24,061 nucleotides of DNA from the NCBI GenBank assembly GCA_034698045.1, contig JAQGAU010000774.1, positions 1-24,061 of the forward strand, in the 5' to 3' direction. Positions 9,326 to 18,673 of the stretch are shown piece after piece. The stretch's first letter is position 1. Every line of letters starts with the position of its first letter. The notes under the pieces are model-generated. The model was not told the DNA's origin and searched no databases. It worked only from the letters and a program-made list of their open reading frames with translations. The position numbers and the translations under genes were made by a program. This DNA comes from Paramacrobiotus richtersi (taxonomy: Eukaryota; Tardigrada; Eutardigrada; Parachela; Macrobiotidae).

Positions 9326-10462
9326 CTTTGCATCCGGCTTACAGCTACAGGGTGTAGTAATAGCAGGATTAGCACCTATTTAAGTAATATAACCCAAAAT
9401 AATGATAGCAATGAACAGGACTGACGGGCGGTTATTTACGTAAATCTATGTACTTCCTTACAAAGTATTTATGGAAGCTGGAAACGAAAGGGAGCCGGTT
9501 TATATATACTGTGCTTCCACTTAAAACGAAACAGGGTAACTGCAAAATCAGACCAACTTGTTTAGTACTGGTAATTTCGCTCACGTCGGGTTTTTATTCA
9601 CCACCTTTTCCTAGAAACGACACCGAAGTAAAGGGAATACGGCCCATTTTAAATTTTGTGAACCACTTTAGAATCCGCTTGAAATAGCTTTCGTGTCAGA
9701 ACTACCGGCAGATAATTTGCTTACTCTTAGCCCATCATCAAATCTGAGCACGATCGTGAAGTGTCGAAACACATCGGTCTGCAGTTTTGGCGACGGTAAC
9801 GCAGTGTAAGTACTCCTGCAGAACAGCCTTCAAAAAGTTCACTAACTTGGTTCCGAGAGAGAGCGGTACTAACAATGTAAATTAATTATTTGTGCGACTG
9901 TGCCGAGTCATCGCATCGTTCCCATTCTAGGAAATGAACTGCAAAAGTAGAATGGACTACAGCTGTAGCCATTAAACATGAAGTGCATCGTTATTCTGAC
10001 CATTCGATGACCTTAGATAACGGGAATTAATTGGACCTAAGAAGCGCGAAAACACAAAGCAGTTATTAGTTTTCCTAGTTTTTCCATCTTTCCGAATTCA
10101 GGAAAAACAACAGCGGGAAGAGGGTCGGATCGAATGCCATTATTATGATAGGAATTTCTGCGGATGACCATAAATTGTACCAATGCGCAAGCCAGAAAAG
10201 ACAAGGAAATTTAATTATAATATCAGGAATTCGGAAAACGTAGATGCAACGTGCGCAAACATACGTATAAACACTTTACTACCGCGTACGTACAGATCAC
10301 TGCGCCACGCACACACACGCTCACGGTTCAATCTTGTGGAGAAATAATTGCATTTGCAGTGTAAACAGTTTACAGCAACTAGCAAATAGCAAGACTGGTT
10401 GCGTGATTTCTCAACAATTCTCATTAGAACACTATAACTGCAGTTTGCAGTACTTATCGAGA
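9326..10462. other. Intergenic, no gene seen
   Basis: AT-rich sequence containing the promoter side of the 8847-9325 gene. The short frames 9448-9687 (+), 10215-10424 (-) and 10334-10549 (+) lack motifs and splice partners. A short CACACACAC run is near 10310-10320. Confidence 0.5.
9499..9508 (-). promoter_or_regulatory. TATA box candidate for the 8847-9325 gene
   Basis: The minus strand reads TATATATAAA followed by CCGG, about 175 bp before the ATG at 9325. The resulting 5' untranslated region would be about 145 nt, longer than for the sister genes, so a nearer start site is possible. Confidence 0.35.
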
Positions 10463-10530
10463 GTGTGGGCCTTATGGCATCTCAGAACTTATCGACATCG
10501 TTGCTGGCACATTGAATCGCGTTGGTATTC
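10463..10530 (+). pseudogene. Relic first exon of the multi-span membrane-protein family
   Basis: The stretch aligns with the first exon of the 12356 gene. GTGTGGGCCTTATGGC matches ATGTGGACCATATGGC, and ACTTATCGACATCGTTGCTGGCACA matches the segment coding LLDIIGG. The initiator ATG has become GTG. About 11-12 bases are missing in the middle (the part coding YRFFG), and the donor GTAAGT is gone. No second exon follows. Instead the sequence runs into the duplicated block carrying a broken secreted gene. It is a dead fragment. Confidence 0.7.
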
Positions 10531-10554
10531 AACAAAGTTTTTTCCTTAATTCCT

Positions 10555-11165
10555 GTTTCATCTTCGCACGAAATTGCGTTAAAAACAACTCGAACTGGAA
10601 TTACACTTGTAAATATCACTTCTCGTTTACCATGGTTTCATCATGTGAGGAGAAGATAGAATGAGATGCTTGCGAATCGCTTCGACACCGAATAGAAATA
10701 TATATATTATGGCTGCAGATTATGAGAACCGACTCCCCGCCTACCGGCCGATCCCGTGGACGTGGAAGTCGCACCTCTGATGGTTTCTCTCTCGTTGCCA
10801 TTCATCCCTCCTTGTCTTCCCCCTGAACCACCGTCTCTGCTCTTTCTCCAGGGTTTCTTCCATGGTTATTTCCGCGACCGTGAATCCAGTTGTCTCTCCC
10901 GCTGTAGCGTCCCCTTCCCGGTCGATCGCTACGCCTGTTTCCGTTTACCGGGGCTGGGACTTCCCCGTTCTCCACAAGGCTTGTATCGGTTGCAGGGCTG
11001 TTCCCAACGGAGGGCGCGGTTTCACTGCTGCCGGCTGCTACCACTGCTTGTTCCCCTTTTGTGCGACTGCCGTAGCGAAGCCTGCTGAAACCAAATGTAT
11101 GTATTTTTGTAATAAAGTTATTGCACAAACCAGTTGTACCATGTCGAATTACACAGTACTGTAGT
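10555..11165. repeat. Diverged segmental duplicate of 7200-8480
   Basis: Bases 10555-11085 align with 7200-7745 almost throughout (for example CGAAATTGC, TCATGTGAGGA, GGCCGATCCCGTGGACGTGGAAGTCGC, TTTCTTCCATGGTTATTTCCGCG). Bases 11095-11160 then align with about 8400-8480 (TATTGCACAAA, CCATGTCG, TACACAGTAC). The 600 bp between, which in the other copy carries the intron, signal exon and promoter of the 7441-7926 gene, is missing. I judge the identity high but clearly below 90% in places. Confidence 0.8.
10741..11128 (-). pseudogene. Broken copy of the 7441-7926 secreted-protein gene
   Basis: The minus strand keeps the second exon of the 7441 gene (compare SVGNSPATDTSL with SVGNNATTDTSL, GRGRYSGRDNW with GRERYNGRDNW, and GNNHGRN in both). 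The frame is shifted near the exon start: in the parental frame a TGA follows about 15 codons past the old acceptor. It shifts again near 10840, where the other frame continues SGGRQGGMNGN. The 51-nt signal exon and promoter are absent. The longest frame (10802-11128, 108 codons) therefore lacks a signal peptide. I read it as a pseudogene, unless an unseen upstream exon has been recruited. Confidence 0.75.
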
Positions 11166-12355
11166 TATTGTTAATTCTAACCGGCTGCTGCAGTCAAGCT
11201 AGAGGTTAAATAAATTAATAATTTAACAAGTGACTATTACATAATAGTTGCATATATCTAAACTTGTCGGACTATTGCACTGGTAAAACTGTCGAAGACA
11301 TCGCTTTTCCCGTATCAGGCCATTTTTTAGTCGCTTGACAAGGTCACTTGAAAAAAATATTATTCAAATGCCTATAATGGATAAACACATCGGACGAACT
11401 GTGGTCTACAGACAATTGTGCGGATCCGAAACTAGCCAGAACCCGTAACGACTTATATACCGCATGGTGCAGCAGTTTCTGGAAGAATTATATACTATTA
11501 TGCACAAGTTATGCTCAAGCAATTAAACGCATGAAACTGGGAAATCTAGCTGTAGAACGTTCCTGTACGCATCATTATCGGTTCCGCCTGGATACCCTCC
11601 TCATCAGAACGCAGCAGAGAAAAACCTTGATAGCAAAAACTGGCGTGATACTAGTTAGTAGGGCTCAAAATCCCGCACCCGTGTTTACTGTTTAGTTTTG
11701 TTATCCTGCAATGTTTAAACCAAGTTTTGCAGTTCTTAGGACTGCCCTCCGTAAACCGGTAAACGTACTAACTTGCATTATTGCATGAGGAAATTACAAA
11801 TGCATAAAGCTGAACAATCAACCCAGATTATTATTGGAAAATTCGGCGACTTGGCCATGCATGACGAAAAAGCAGTCTTTCTGTTGCGCAGATCAATGTT
11901 GCGCAGATCAGTGACCCCTTTTGAATTCACTTCATGTAATTCAGATTATATATCGGCGTGTTTTGTAAGTTCAGCTTCGGTTTCCGGTATGACATGGAAG
12001 TTGCAAGCATAGCTTTTGGTATTTTTTTTTGAAGTCTCATTTCCGCTTATTCTTGCGTTCACTTTGCATCAGATGATCCGAAGAATTCAAGGAAAACGAG
12101 ACTGCGATAGCATAAGAAGTCCCCTTTTCAATTTTCTTTATATATACTGCACGTTTCTGGCTGCTGCCTTGGGGTGGTTGTGTTGCTGCATTCCTGCCAG
12201 ACTGAGTGCCAGTAGAGCAAAACCGTAAACAGTACTTACAGTAGAACACGGATTTTGACTTTCGATAACGCTCACTTCACACGCACTGACTTATTAGCAG
12301 CTCTTATAACTGTTCTCGCAGCTATCACAGAATAATTCTGATCTGATTTTGAAGA
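11166..12355. other. Intergenic, no gene seen
   Basis: Mostly AT-rich. A 15-bp unit beginning GTTGCGCAGATCA is repeated in tandem at 11883-11912. A minus-strand frame at 12037-12249 (70 codons, with SGRNAATQPPQGSSQKRA) has a GTAAGT inside it and no ATG upstream, so I do not call it. TATATATA at 12138-12147 is a possible promoter element for the membrane-protein gene at 12356, though 210 bp away. Bases 12270-12355 resemble the 5' flank of the 5396 gene. Confidence 0.45.
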
Positions 12356-13104
12356 ATGTGGACCATATGGCGACTCTATAGATTCTTTGGACTTCTCGAC
12401 ATCATTGGTGGCACAATCTCGTTGGCACTCACTCCGATCGTTCTATGTAAGTGGCATGCACTATTTCCCTGTTTACCGTAGCAGTTTGCTTTCGCGCACA
12501 CAGAAACCATCCCATTGCGCCGTAATTAAACTTTGACGAACTATTTTCCCGAGCAACAAGTTTGTTGTTGTTTGCAGTCGTTGAAACCCCATCCATCATC
12601 ACGACCACATCTCATCTGCTCCAGATCGCATTTTCCCCCATTGTCATCCGGTATGGGATCCGTCTCTACGGGCGCAAGATGCCACCTCTCCACGATACAG
12701 GCATAATCCGCGAAATGGACCAGTTGTACAACCACGAGAAAATGGACTTGCTCTCCATCCACTTTATGATTGCCCTTAGTGTCTACCCCATGTTCATGGC
12801 CTTCTTCGCAGTGCCAGCCCTTGTGATTGCCATGTTGATCCACGACACTGAAATCATCGCCCACGATCTGCAGAAGGGAAAGCTGCGATTGCGATTTGAT
12901 CCAGATGCTGCCAGTATCCCGAAACTCTTCCTCCTTCCCTATGTGATTGTCATGCAGACACTGGAGCACATGGTGTTTAAAAGCTGGGTGTTGCTTTTGG
13001 GGATGTTGCCTTACACGATCTGGATGATCGTTTACGTGACGCTTTCGCTGGCGAAACGCCGCGGACTGCCTCTTGTTCAGGGATCGTTGGTGATGGTTCG
13101 ATAA
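12356..13104 (+). CDS. Multi-span membrane protein, paralogue 2 (intact)
   Basis: Exon 1 is 12356-12446 (91 nt, ATG to GTAAGT) and exon 2 is 12578-13104 after TTTGCAG, phase 1. The intron is 131 nt and the product has 205 residues. Hydrophobic spans lie at about residues 10-30 (FFGLLDIIGGTISLALTPIVL), 42-60 (LLQIAFSPIVIRYGIRLYG), 85-112 (the IHFMIALSVYPMFMAFFAV region) and 140-185 (LFLLPYVIVMQ, then SWVLLLGMLPYTIWMIVYV). It ends LAKRRGLPLVQGSLVMVR. There is no signal peptide, and the basic Y-G-R-K stretch after span 2 suggests a cytosolic loop. It is an intact paralogue of the genes at 5396 and 20489. I recognise no named family, and it lacks the CCG loop of tetraspanins. AATAAA at 13403-13408 may be its polyadenylation signal. 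Confidence 0.8.
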
Positions 13105-13561
13105 TGGGTTTTTGGATAATTGTGTCATTCTGGATTATTTCTAACCGTTACGAATTGTGACCGCTAGTTTTTTATATCATTGTATTTGGTTATGAGCTGC
13201 AGCTGTTATAAACTAATCAAATGACGTTCGTAACGCTTTGCGAGGTATGCAATGAATCAACCGGAAATGAGTTCGAATTCGACATCTCAATTCGCTGCTC
13301 ATCGGACGGAACTGTAGATGGCACTTTTGTGACGAACAGGTCAAGCCATATTGACATGCAGGCATCTCCGAGTTCGCAGAATTGTATTAATTAATTTTAT
13401 TAAATAAACGAACGAAACCCCAGCATGCCGAACTTTAACATCTTATTTTAGTCCTAAAACAGGAACCAGCCAAGTTCGTTAATTCGAGACAATCAAACTC
13501 AAACGCATATCAGTAGCAATTACAAGAACAGCAGTCAAACGCTGAAGAATACCTCAAAATT
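13105..13561. other. 3' flank of the 12356 gene
   Basis: The first 100 bases resemble the sequence after the 5396 gene, so the duplication included the 3' untranslated region. AATAAA is at 13403-13408 within an AT-rich stretch. No frame of interest is present. Confidence 0.5.
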
Positions 13562-13753
13562 TCACCAAGGAAATTTGCAGACCAGGTTCTTTTGAATGTT
13601 TTTATCCAGACACCAGAGCAGTGCATGCAAAGTAAGCTTTGTCAGCAGTCGAACATCGACACAGTCAAGCCCAGCGTCTCCATCGGGAGCAAACAGCATT
13701 CCGCGGTAGTGCACACCGTCGCGAGGGTCCAAGGTCTGAGTAGCGTTCAGGAT
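13562..13753 (-). CDS. Orphan coding-like terminal exon, unknown product
   Basis: A good acceptor (rc AATGCTTTGCAG) opens a 63-residue frame to a TGA. The sequence (ILNATQTLDPRDGVHYRG, then MLFAPDGDAGLDCVDVRL and LHALLWCLDKNIQKN) has balanced composition and about 50% GC, unlike the flanks, which is why I think it coded. I found no ATG exon with a phase-0 donor upstream on the minus strand between 13780 and 14130. A 41-codon frame starting at an ATG near 13925 (with cysteines) ends without a fitting donor. It may be the last exon of a gene whose first exon I missed, or a relic. No family is recognised. Confidence 0.4.
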   Translation of the reverse strand: MLNATQTLDPRDGVHYRGMLFAPDGDAGLDCVDVRLLTKLTLHALLWCLDKNIQKNLVCKFPW

Positions 13754-14132
13754 CTGCAAAGCATTACACGGGTCATCAAGTAGTTAGTAAGTTTATTACT
13801 GAACTCTACCAACGCAACACTGCAGTGCATGAACGATAAGACGTGCTAAGCATTATGCAGTTGTTCCCTTTCAAGGCGCATTTCCATCCACTATTGTAAC
13901 TGACATCGACAGCAAGATGAGGACACAATGTCATCTGATAATCAGATTCTGATTTACAAACGTTTACACTGTTACAGCAAGCTACCTCACTGTCAGATCA
14001 CTGATATATACGTATGTGGTAACCGGAAACATATGTTCGTTAACTTCTGTAGGTAGTCATATAGCCATTAAAATCTCTTCTTGGAAGTTTTTCCTAAACT
14101 TAGGTATTATTATTAATAATCACCGGCCAGCA

Positions 14133-15743
14133 TTATGATCCACACCACATGCTGTCCGCCAGCGTAGTCGAGTTGGGCAGCGCAGCGCACTTTCTCTGCT
14201 CAAGCGTAATCATTTGTCAACAGGTTTCCTCTTACCTGCGCGATTTGATCGGCTTCCGTCGTATTGCTCTTCTTAATCCACTCCTCCAGGCGCTCCATAT
14301 CTGTAGCGCTGAGATCGTGTAGCTCATTGTTCAGCATAGTCCAGAAATTGTTTACGGTCACTTGGCGTGTAATACGGTTGTTCCGGAATCGTACACTAAA
14401 AGCTCCGAAAATTACTCCGGAATGTCCCAGTTTCAGGTAAATGCGGACGTTCATCAAAATAACTTGCTGGCACACAGCTGCCAAAGATGCGAAAAGGTCG
14501 TGCAGAGCATTGACCTCGTTGGAAGCGTAAGCCAGGAAGAACCAGTCTCCGGTTAGCAGCAACACTTCGACAGGCGGTAGTCCTTTTTCGGCCAAAATGC
14601 GCTGCAGTGGCCGGTCGATGTCCGCCAGTCGTGCGATGTGATAGAACGGGGAACCGTGCAGGACCAGTACCCTGGTGTGACTGGTCCAGCAATTGTACAG
14701 GCATGAAGCAAAGAGATCTGCATCGTTCGTATAGTCGCCGACAAACGATGGTGACAGAACTTTGAGAACGCGGCGGATGTAAACCGAGGTGAGCATCCCT
14801 TCCCACTGTCGGCAGACTCCACGAAGCTTACTTTGTTCCACAGTTGTGAAACATTCCAGAATTAGTGGGAAAATGCTCGGATCACGACAAAGGGACTGAA
14901 TGTCACCGTCCGGAAAGGAGGTTGCTGGAGAGAGGAAACCGACGCTTTTCAAGAAATCGACACCGCTTTTAAACAGGGACAGCAGCATTTTATCCTAAAA
15001 TAAGGCAGTACCAGCAAAAATGACGTACGCGTACCGTACAGTGGATAGTAGGATCTTAGGAAAGCTTTTAACCACCCATCACTTACGAGAGGCTGTAGCA
15101 TCCTGTAGTGTCCTGATCCTGCCCTGTCAAGCTGGTTCGTCATCTCCAGAATGACCAACTCCTTCAGTACTCCATGGCGCGGATTGTTGCGCACTTCGAT
15201 AGCCATTCTCCGGTAACGATTTTCTCGGCAGTACGCATTGAATTTCACGACCAGCTGACAATCTGACTCAAGAGAAGCGCTGAGCTCGCTGGGCACCACG
15301 ACCAGCTTCCTGGAGAAGTCGTCATTCTTAACTCGCCAATAAGCCATCGCTAACTCGCCCATGGATCTTTCCTTGATGCGCTGTCCCATCACGAATCCCT
15401 TTAGCTCACGATCTGGCAAAGTGACACGAACCAGACCAAAAGTGTCCAAGAGCAGGCCAGGATACCACTTCCACGGGGCCTCTGGCTGGAGACGCAGCAA
15501 CACCTCCACTGTCGGTCCTTTGTTAATCCATGTATCATCATACGTGTACGAGTTGGCGCTGCGATAATAAACGTTGCCCACGGGAATCAGTTTGGGACCG
15601 CACTGCCCCGTCCCCCCGAAATGCACAACAAGACCCCCATCCACAGCATCGATCACACGGCCACTGTGAAGCAGTCCATCGTCTCCGCGCACATTTACGC
15701 TGTTCCAGGCCCACTCGACAACGCTGAATGACATTTCTAGCAT
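14133..15743 (-). CDS. F-box protein with N-terminal repeated (Tudor-like?) modules
   Basis: Exon 1 is 15743-15087 (219 codons, donor GTAAGT). Exon 2 is 14994-14236, after TTATTTTAG and ending at donor GTAAGA. Exon 3 is tentative, 14195-14133. All junctions are phase 0, giving 492 residues. Without the 40-nt last intron the frame stops at 14200, giving 483. Residues 10-60 carry WAWNSVNVRGDDGLLHSGRVIDAVDGGLVVHF, then VEVLLRLQPEAPWKWYPG, a pattern I associate with tardigrade-specific F-box/BTB proteins and which might be small barrel modules. The F-box lies at about residues 257-290 (FPLILECFTTVEQSKLRGVCRQWEGML). The C-terminal half is rich in leucine and may bind substrate. F-box proteins usually link targets to Skp1-Cullin ubiquitin ligases. 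The partner is unknown. A second start four codons on (MSFSVV) is possible. Confidence 0.8.
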
Positions 15744-16547
15744 TCACAGCGCTATGAAAACTTAGAGGACTCTCAACCCCCTGACAGATTTAGGAAATGA
15801 TAAAAAATCGTCAGCTCTGACGATTTTTATCGATCTCTGACGATCTGCATTTTTAAACTGCAAATGCAGCTAGCTACATGGCAATCCAAATTACTGTACA
15901 GCTGGCACAAATCATACAATCCTTTACCTGTATACGTCGCACGCTTGTTCACGCGTATTCACTGTGTACTGTTTCTCCGAACAAACACACTCTCTCTTGC
16001 TCTTTTGGGTAAAACCCAGCTTTGATGAGTTTGATCTTGATAAGCCACCGGCATTTGGCAGTGCCGCTTACCACATCTGAAGTCGAGAATTTCTCATTCT
16101 CGACTTCAAGTGATCTCTTTAGCTATTTTTCCTCGATGTTTACGGCGATTAGCGGGGTATACCACTGCCACGCACTACGCAGCTACCGAATAAATAAACT
16201 GAACCACGATTTGCTTCATGGTTACGATTCTTGCGGTGCACAACCTGGAAGTTCTGCGCTTTCGTGAAGCGGCTGGAGCCTAATCACGTTGTGTGATCTT
16301 TCAGAGGAGGATGTTTTAATACTGGCTGCAGCGTAATTAACACGCCACGAGGCGTGCATATCGCATAAAAAATGAATAAAGATATGTGCGACATTGCTCG
16401 AGAGTCGAGATGGCAACTACTGTACAGAGTACATTCTGCGCATTGTGTCATTGGTGGAGAGAAAATTACTTGGACCAACTTTCTCTGCTCTTGGCATATA
16501 ATCATTCTAATGTAACAATTTACCCATATGTAGACCTTGCCAAAATA
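15744..16547. other. Intergenic; two small hairpins upstream of the F-box gene
   Basis: Bases 15799-15831 form a hairpin (left GATAAAAAATCGTCAG, right CTGACGATTTTTATC, loop CT), and CTCTGACGATC follows as a third partial copy. Bases 16078-16108 form a perfect 13-bp stem (TGAAGTCGAGAAT) with loop TTCTC. TACTGTAC occurs at 15892-15899 and 16418-16425. No gene is supported. Confidence 0.55.
16078..16108. repeat. Perfect 13-bp inverted repeat, 5-nt loop
   Basis: TGAAGTCGAGAAT (16078-16090) and its exact complement ATTCTCGACTTCA (16096-16108) flank TTCTC. The stem is too short for a microRNA precursor. Its role is unknown. Confidence 0.7.
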
Positions 16548-16787
16548 TTAAGTACCAAATGATTCACATCCGGAGCGCACAAAATAACACGCTCCAAAAT
16601 CGATCGCCTTTCCGTCTTTTCTCCGAGAATGCACGGTGTCCAGTTGCTCGATCCTGCAGTTTGTTCCAGCGGAGTTCGATGGTTTTATTTCTATAATAAC
16701 ACGTAACCGGTACTTTTCTGTCAATTTAGCCACTTCGAAAACCGCTTTCTCATACAAACATAGGAATATTTGCTTCGTGTGATTCAT
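16548..16787 (-). CDS. Candidate small protein, 79 residues, unknown
   Basis: A single-exon frame runs from an ATG (16787-16785) to a TAA. The protein is balanced and charged (MNHTKQIFLCLYEKAVFEVA, then LTEKYRLRVIIEIKP, RIEQLDTVHSRRKDGKAIDFG and three further cysteines). It looks more protein-like than its neighbours, and its GC is a little higher than the flanks. There is no signal peptide, membrane span or recognised domain. The helix-then-strand stretch EKAVFEVAKLTEKYRLRVIIEI faintly recalls the core of MADS boxes, but the basic N-terminal half of such a domain is missing, so I do not assign it. It could be an exon of a larger gene or chance. Confidence 0.35.
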   Translation of the reverse strand: MNHTKQIFLCLYEKAVFEVAKLTEKYRLRVIIEIKPSNSAGTNCRIEQLDTVHSRRKDGKAIDFGACYFVRSGCESFGT

Positions 16788-16799
16788 ATTTAGCGGCAC

Positions 16800-17335
16800 A
16801 TGTTTTCAGTTTGATTGTAACATTTTCTGGAAAGTGGAAGAATATGACCTTTGACATTTTCCTATACCTAATTTACGTGGTTTTATTTAGAGCTTCAGTG
16901 CATGTGTTCAATGAATACAATTCCTTCCACAGACACCCAGACAGACGGAGTTGCACAGTGTATAACGAATATGAATTGCAGATCTGAAACTCTATTTCTG
17001 GAGCTTAAGGAAGAAGAATTTTAAATTTTAACCATTATTTTGACCACAATATTATTTCCATTGATAATGGATCTGTATCACCGTCCAAAACATTGCAGAT
17101 CATGATAAACACGTGCATGAACTGTGCGGCATAATAATGTTTAACAATAATTTTATTATGTCATCCACCATTGTACTGGCGTCCTTCATGCATTTGCTTT
17201 CTTTAGTAGCACAACAAAAAAATGCACGAAATTCTAACTAAAACAGAATGCGAAGAAGCAAAATTAATGAAATAATCCGCTTGAAATGAAATGATACCAT
17301 ATACAGTTCAAACCGGTAGCGCCGCACGTCGCAGT
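16800..17335. other. Intergenic; 3' flank of the 17336 gene
   Basis: AT-rich. TTTATT at 17152-17157 reads AATAAA on the minus strand, about 180 bases past the stop of the 17336-17999 gene. Nothing else is seen. Confidence 0.5.
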
Positions 17336-17999
17336 TTAGCCTGGTAGATATTGTTGGCCTCTAGAGTTTTGACTGTGGGCAGCATGAGCGGCTCCATGAC
17401 CTTGTGCTCCTGGGCCTTTACCGCTCCCGGATGTGCCAGCACTCGCTTTCCCGCCAGTACCAGCTTTCCCGCCAGCACCCGCTTTCCCACCCGCTTTCCC
17501 GCCACCTCCGCCTCCCGCGCCACCACGACCCCTCTTGGATCTAGCATGAGCATTTGGCTGGTTGGAAATGGGCGCAGTGCCATTCTCTGTTTCCGCCAAG
17601 GTTGCCACGTCTTCCACTAGAGGCCGGTCTTCCTCCAACATTATAGTACCGAACACGGAATTTATTACCTGAAGAAAGATAAGACTGGTAGCGCGCTTCA
17701 AATTATGATTAAATTATTATGACCAAAAATTCAGCATTTTACTAGCTGCCGCCGACCGCGGACATCATATTTTGCTTAATGCAGCAACAAACCGATTGTT
17801 ATCAGTAGCGTGAAAATGTTTCTGAACATTTGATTACATTTCGTTGGAAAAACTGTTACAAAGAGGAAAAAGAAGCAGTAAACTATTTATATTCCACTCA
17901 ATGTACCGATAAATTGGGTAAGGTTAAATACTAAACATCGTCACTTACCAAAGTCATCCCGATGACAAGGAAAACAATAGTGGCGTATTTCGATTCCAT
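17336..17999 (-). CDS. Small secreted Gly/Ala/Lys-repeat protein (51-nt signal-exon family)
   Basis: Exon 1 is 17999-17949 (17 codons, MESKYATIVFLVIGMTL, then GTAAGT) and exon 2 is 17668-17336 after CTTTCTTCAG, phase 0. The intron is 280 nt and the product has 127 residues. After an acidic propeptide-like part (MLEEDRPLVEDVATLAETEN) comes a basic RSKRGRGG, a good furin-type site at about residue 70, then a low-complexity tail of G, A and K (repeats GGKAGGKAGAGGKAGTGGKA), a GSGKGPGAQGHG segment and an HAAHS histidine cluster. There are no cysteines. A TATA-like CATATAAAAG lies about 100 bp before the ATG (18106-18097). It could be a precursor releasing a basic glycine-rich peptide, or a matrix protein. 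This is inferred from composition only. Confidence 0.75.
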
Positions 18000-18673
18000 A
18001 CTCTAGCTCGAGAGGTAAACAGGCAACAGCTTTGAACTTCTTGGACAGTCACTAATTATAATTTACAGTACGATTGACACAGGAACAAATGGAACGCTTT
18101 TATATGTTTTAGTTAGTAGAGCAAAACTGCACAGATCGCTGTTTCTCAAGAGAAAGTGGCGACTTTTCGGGTAAGGACAACCTTGATCCAGTCGGGCCGA
18201 ACAGCGTGGTTGCTTACGCGAAACACTTTCATGATAAGTACTTTAGCGGCATGTACCAGTCACCAGAAATTCTACTACTGGGGCATTATGCGAACTTGCA
18301 AAAACTGCCAGTCGTGTCAGTGTCGTCCACTTCAGATTTTGCCCAAAACTGCTGCGCCTGAATTTACAGCACTTGCGGATGGTTCCGACATGAGTATAAT
18401 TTCGCGCAATGGAATTCGTGGCCGGCCTGGATATCCCCCGATCGCGAAAGACACTTGAGGATAGATTTCCAGAAACACCCAGAGTGCATTGAGAAAGTTG
18501 CTGTTTGAAAATAGCCGATTCTACGCGAAACGCTACTGGCGGTATGGTATATAAAATGGCAGCATTTCGATTCGATTATGATATTACTACGCTCCTGTTC
18601 AACATCCACAACTCGATTTCGTCCTATATATTACATTTCTAAAAGACAGCTAGCAAGCTACCTCGATTTGGAA
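18000..18673. promoter_or_regulatory. Divergent intergenic region with two TATA boxes
   Basis: The secreted genes at 17999 (-) and 18674 (+) are divergent. The minus strand has ATATAAAAG at 18105-18097, about 100 bp before its ATG. The plus strand has TATATAAAA at 18548-18556, about 120 bp before its ATG. The frames at 18156-18458 (+) and 18364-18609 (-) show no motif and are taken as noise. Sharing one 670-bp spacer, the two genes may be regulated together. Confidence 0.5.
18548..18556 (+). promoter_or_regulatory. TATA box of the 18674 gene
   Basis: TATATAAAA followed by a GC-containing stretch. With a start site about 30 bases downstream the 5' leader would be about 95 nt before the ATG at 18674. 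Confidence 0.55.

Noticed and set aside
12037-12249. Minus-strand frame with SGRNAATQPPQGSSQKRA
   Set aside because: It resembles the basic Gly/Asn-rich tails of the secreted genes but has no ATG or signal exon upstream, and the membrane-protein gene begins 100 bp away.
14396-14822. Second-frame minus-strand ORFs inside the F-box exon
   Set aside because: Arg/His/Ser-rich shadows of the real frame, which carries the F-box and joins in phase with exon 1.
16078-16108. MicroRNA precursor
   Set aside because: The 13-bp stem and 5-nt loop are too small.
17308-17620. Alternative frames over the Gly-rich exon on both strands
   Set aside because: Repeated GC-rich units keep several frames open. 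Only the frame joining the 51-nt signal exon in phase 0 makes a secreted protein.
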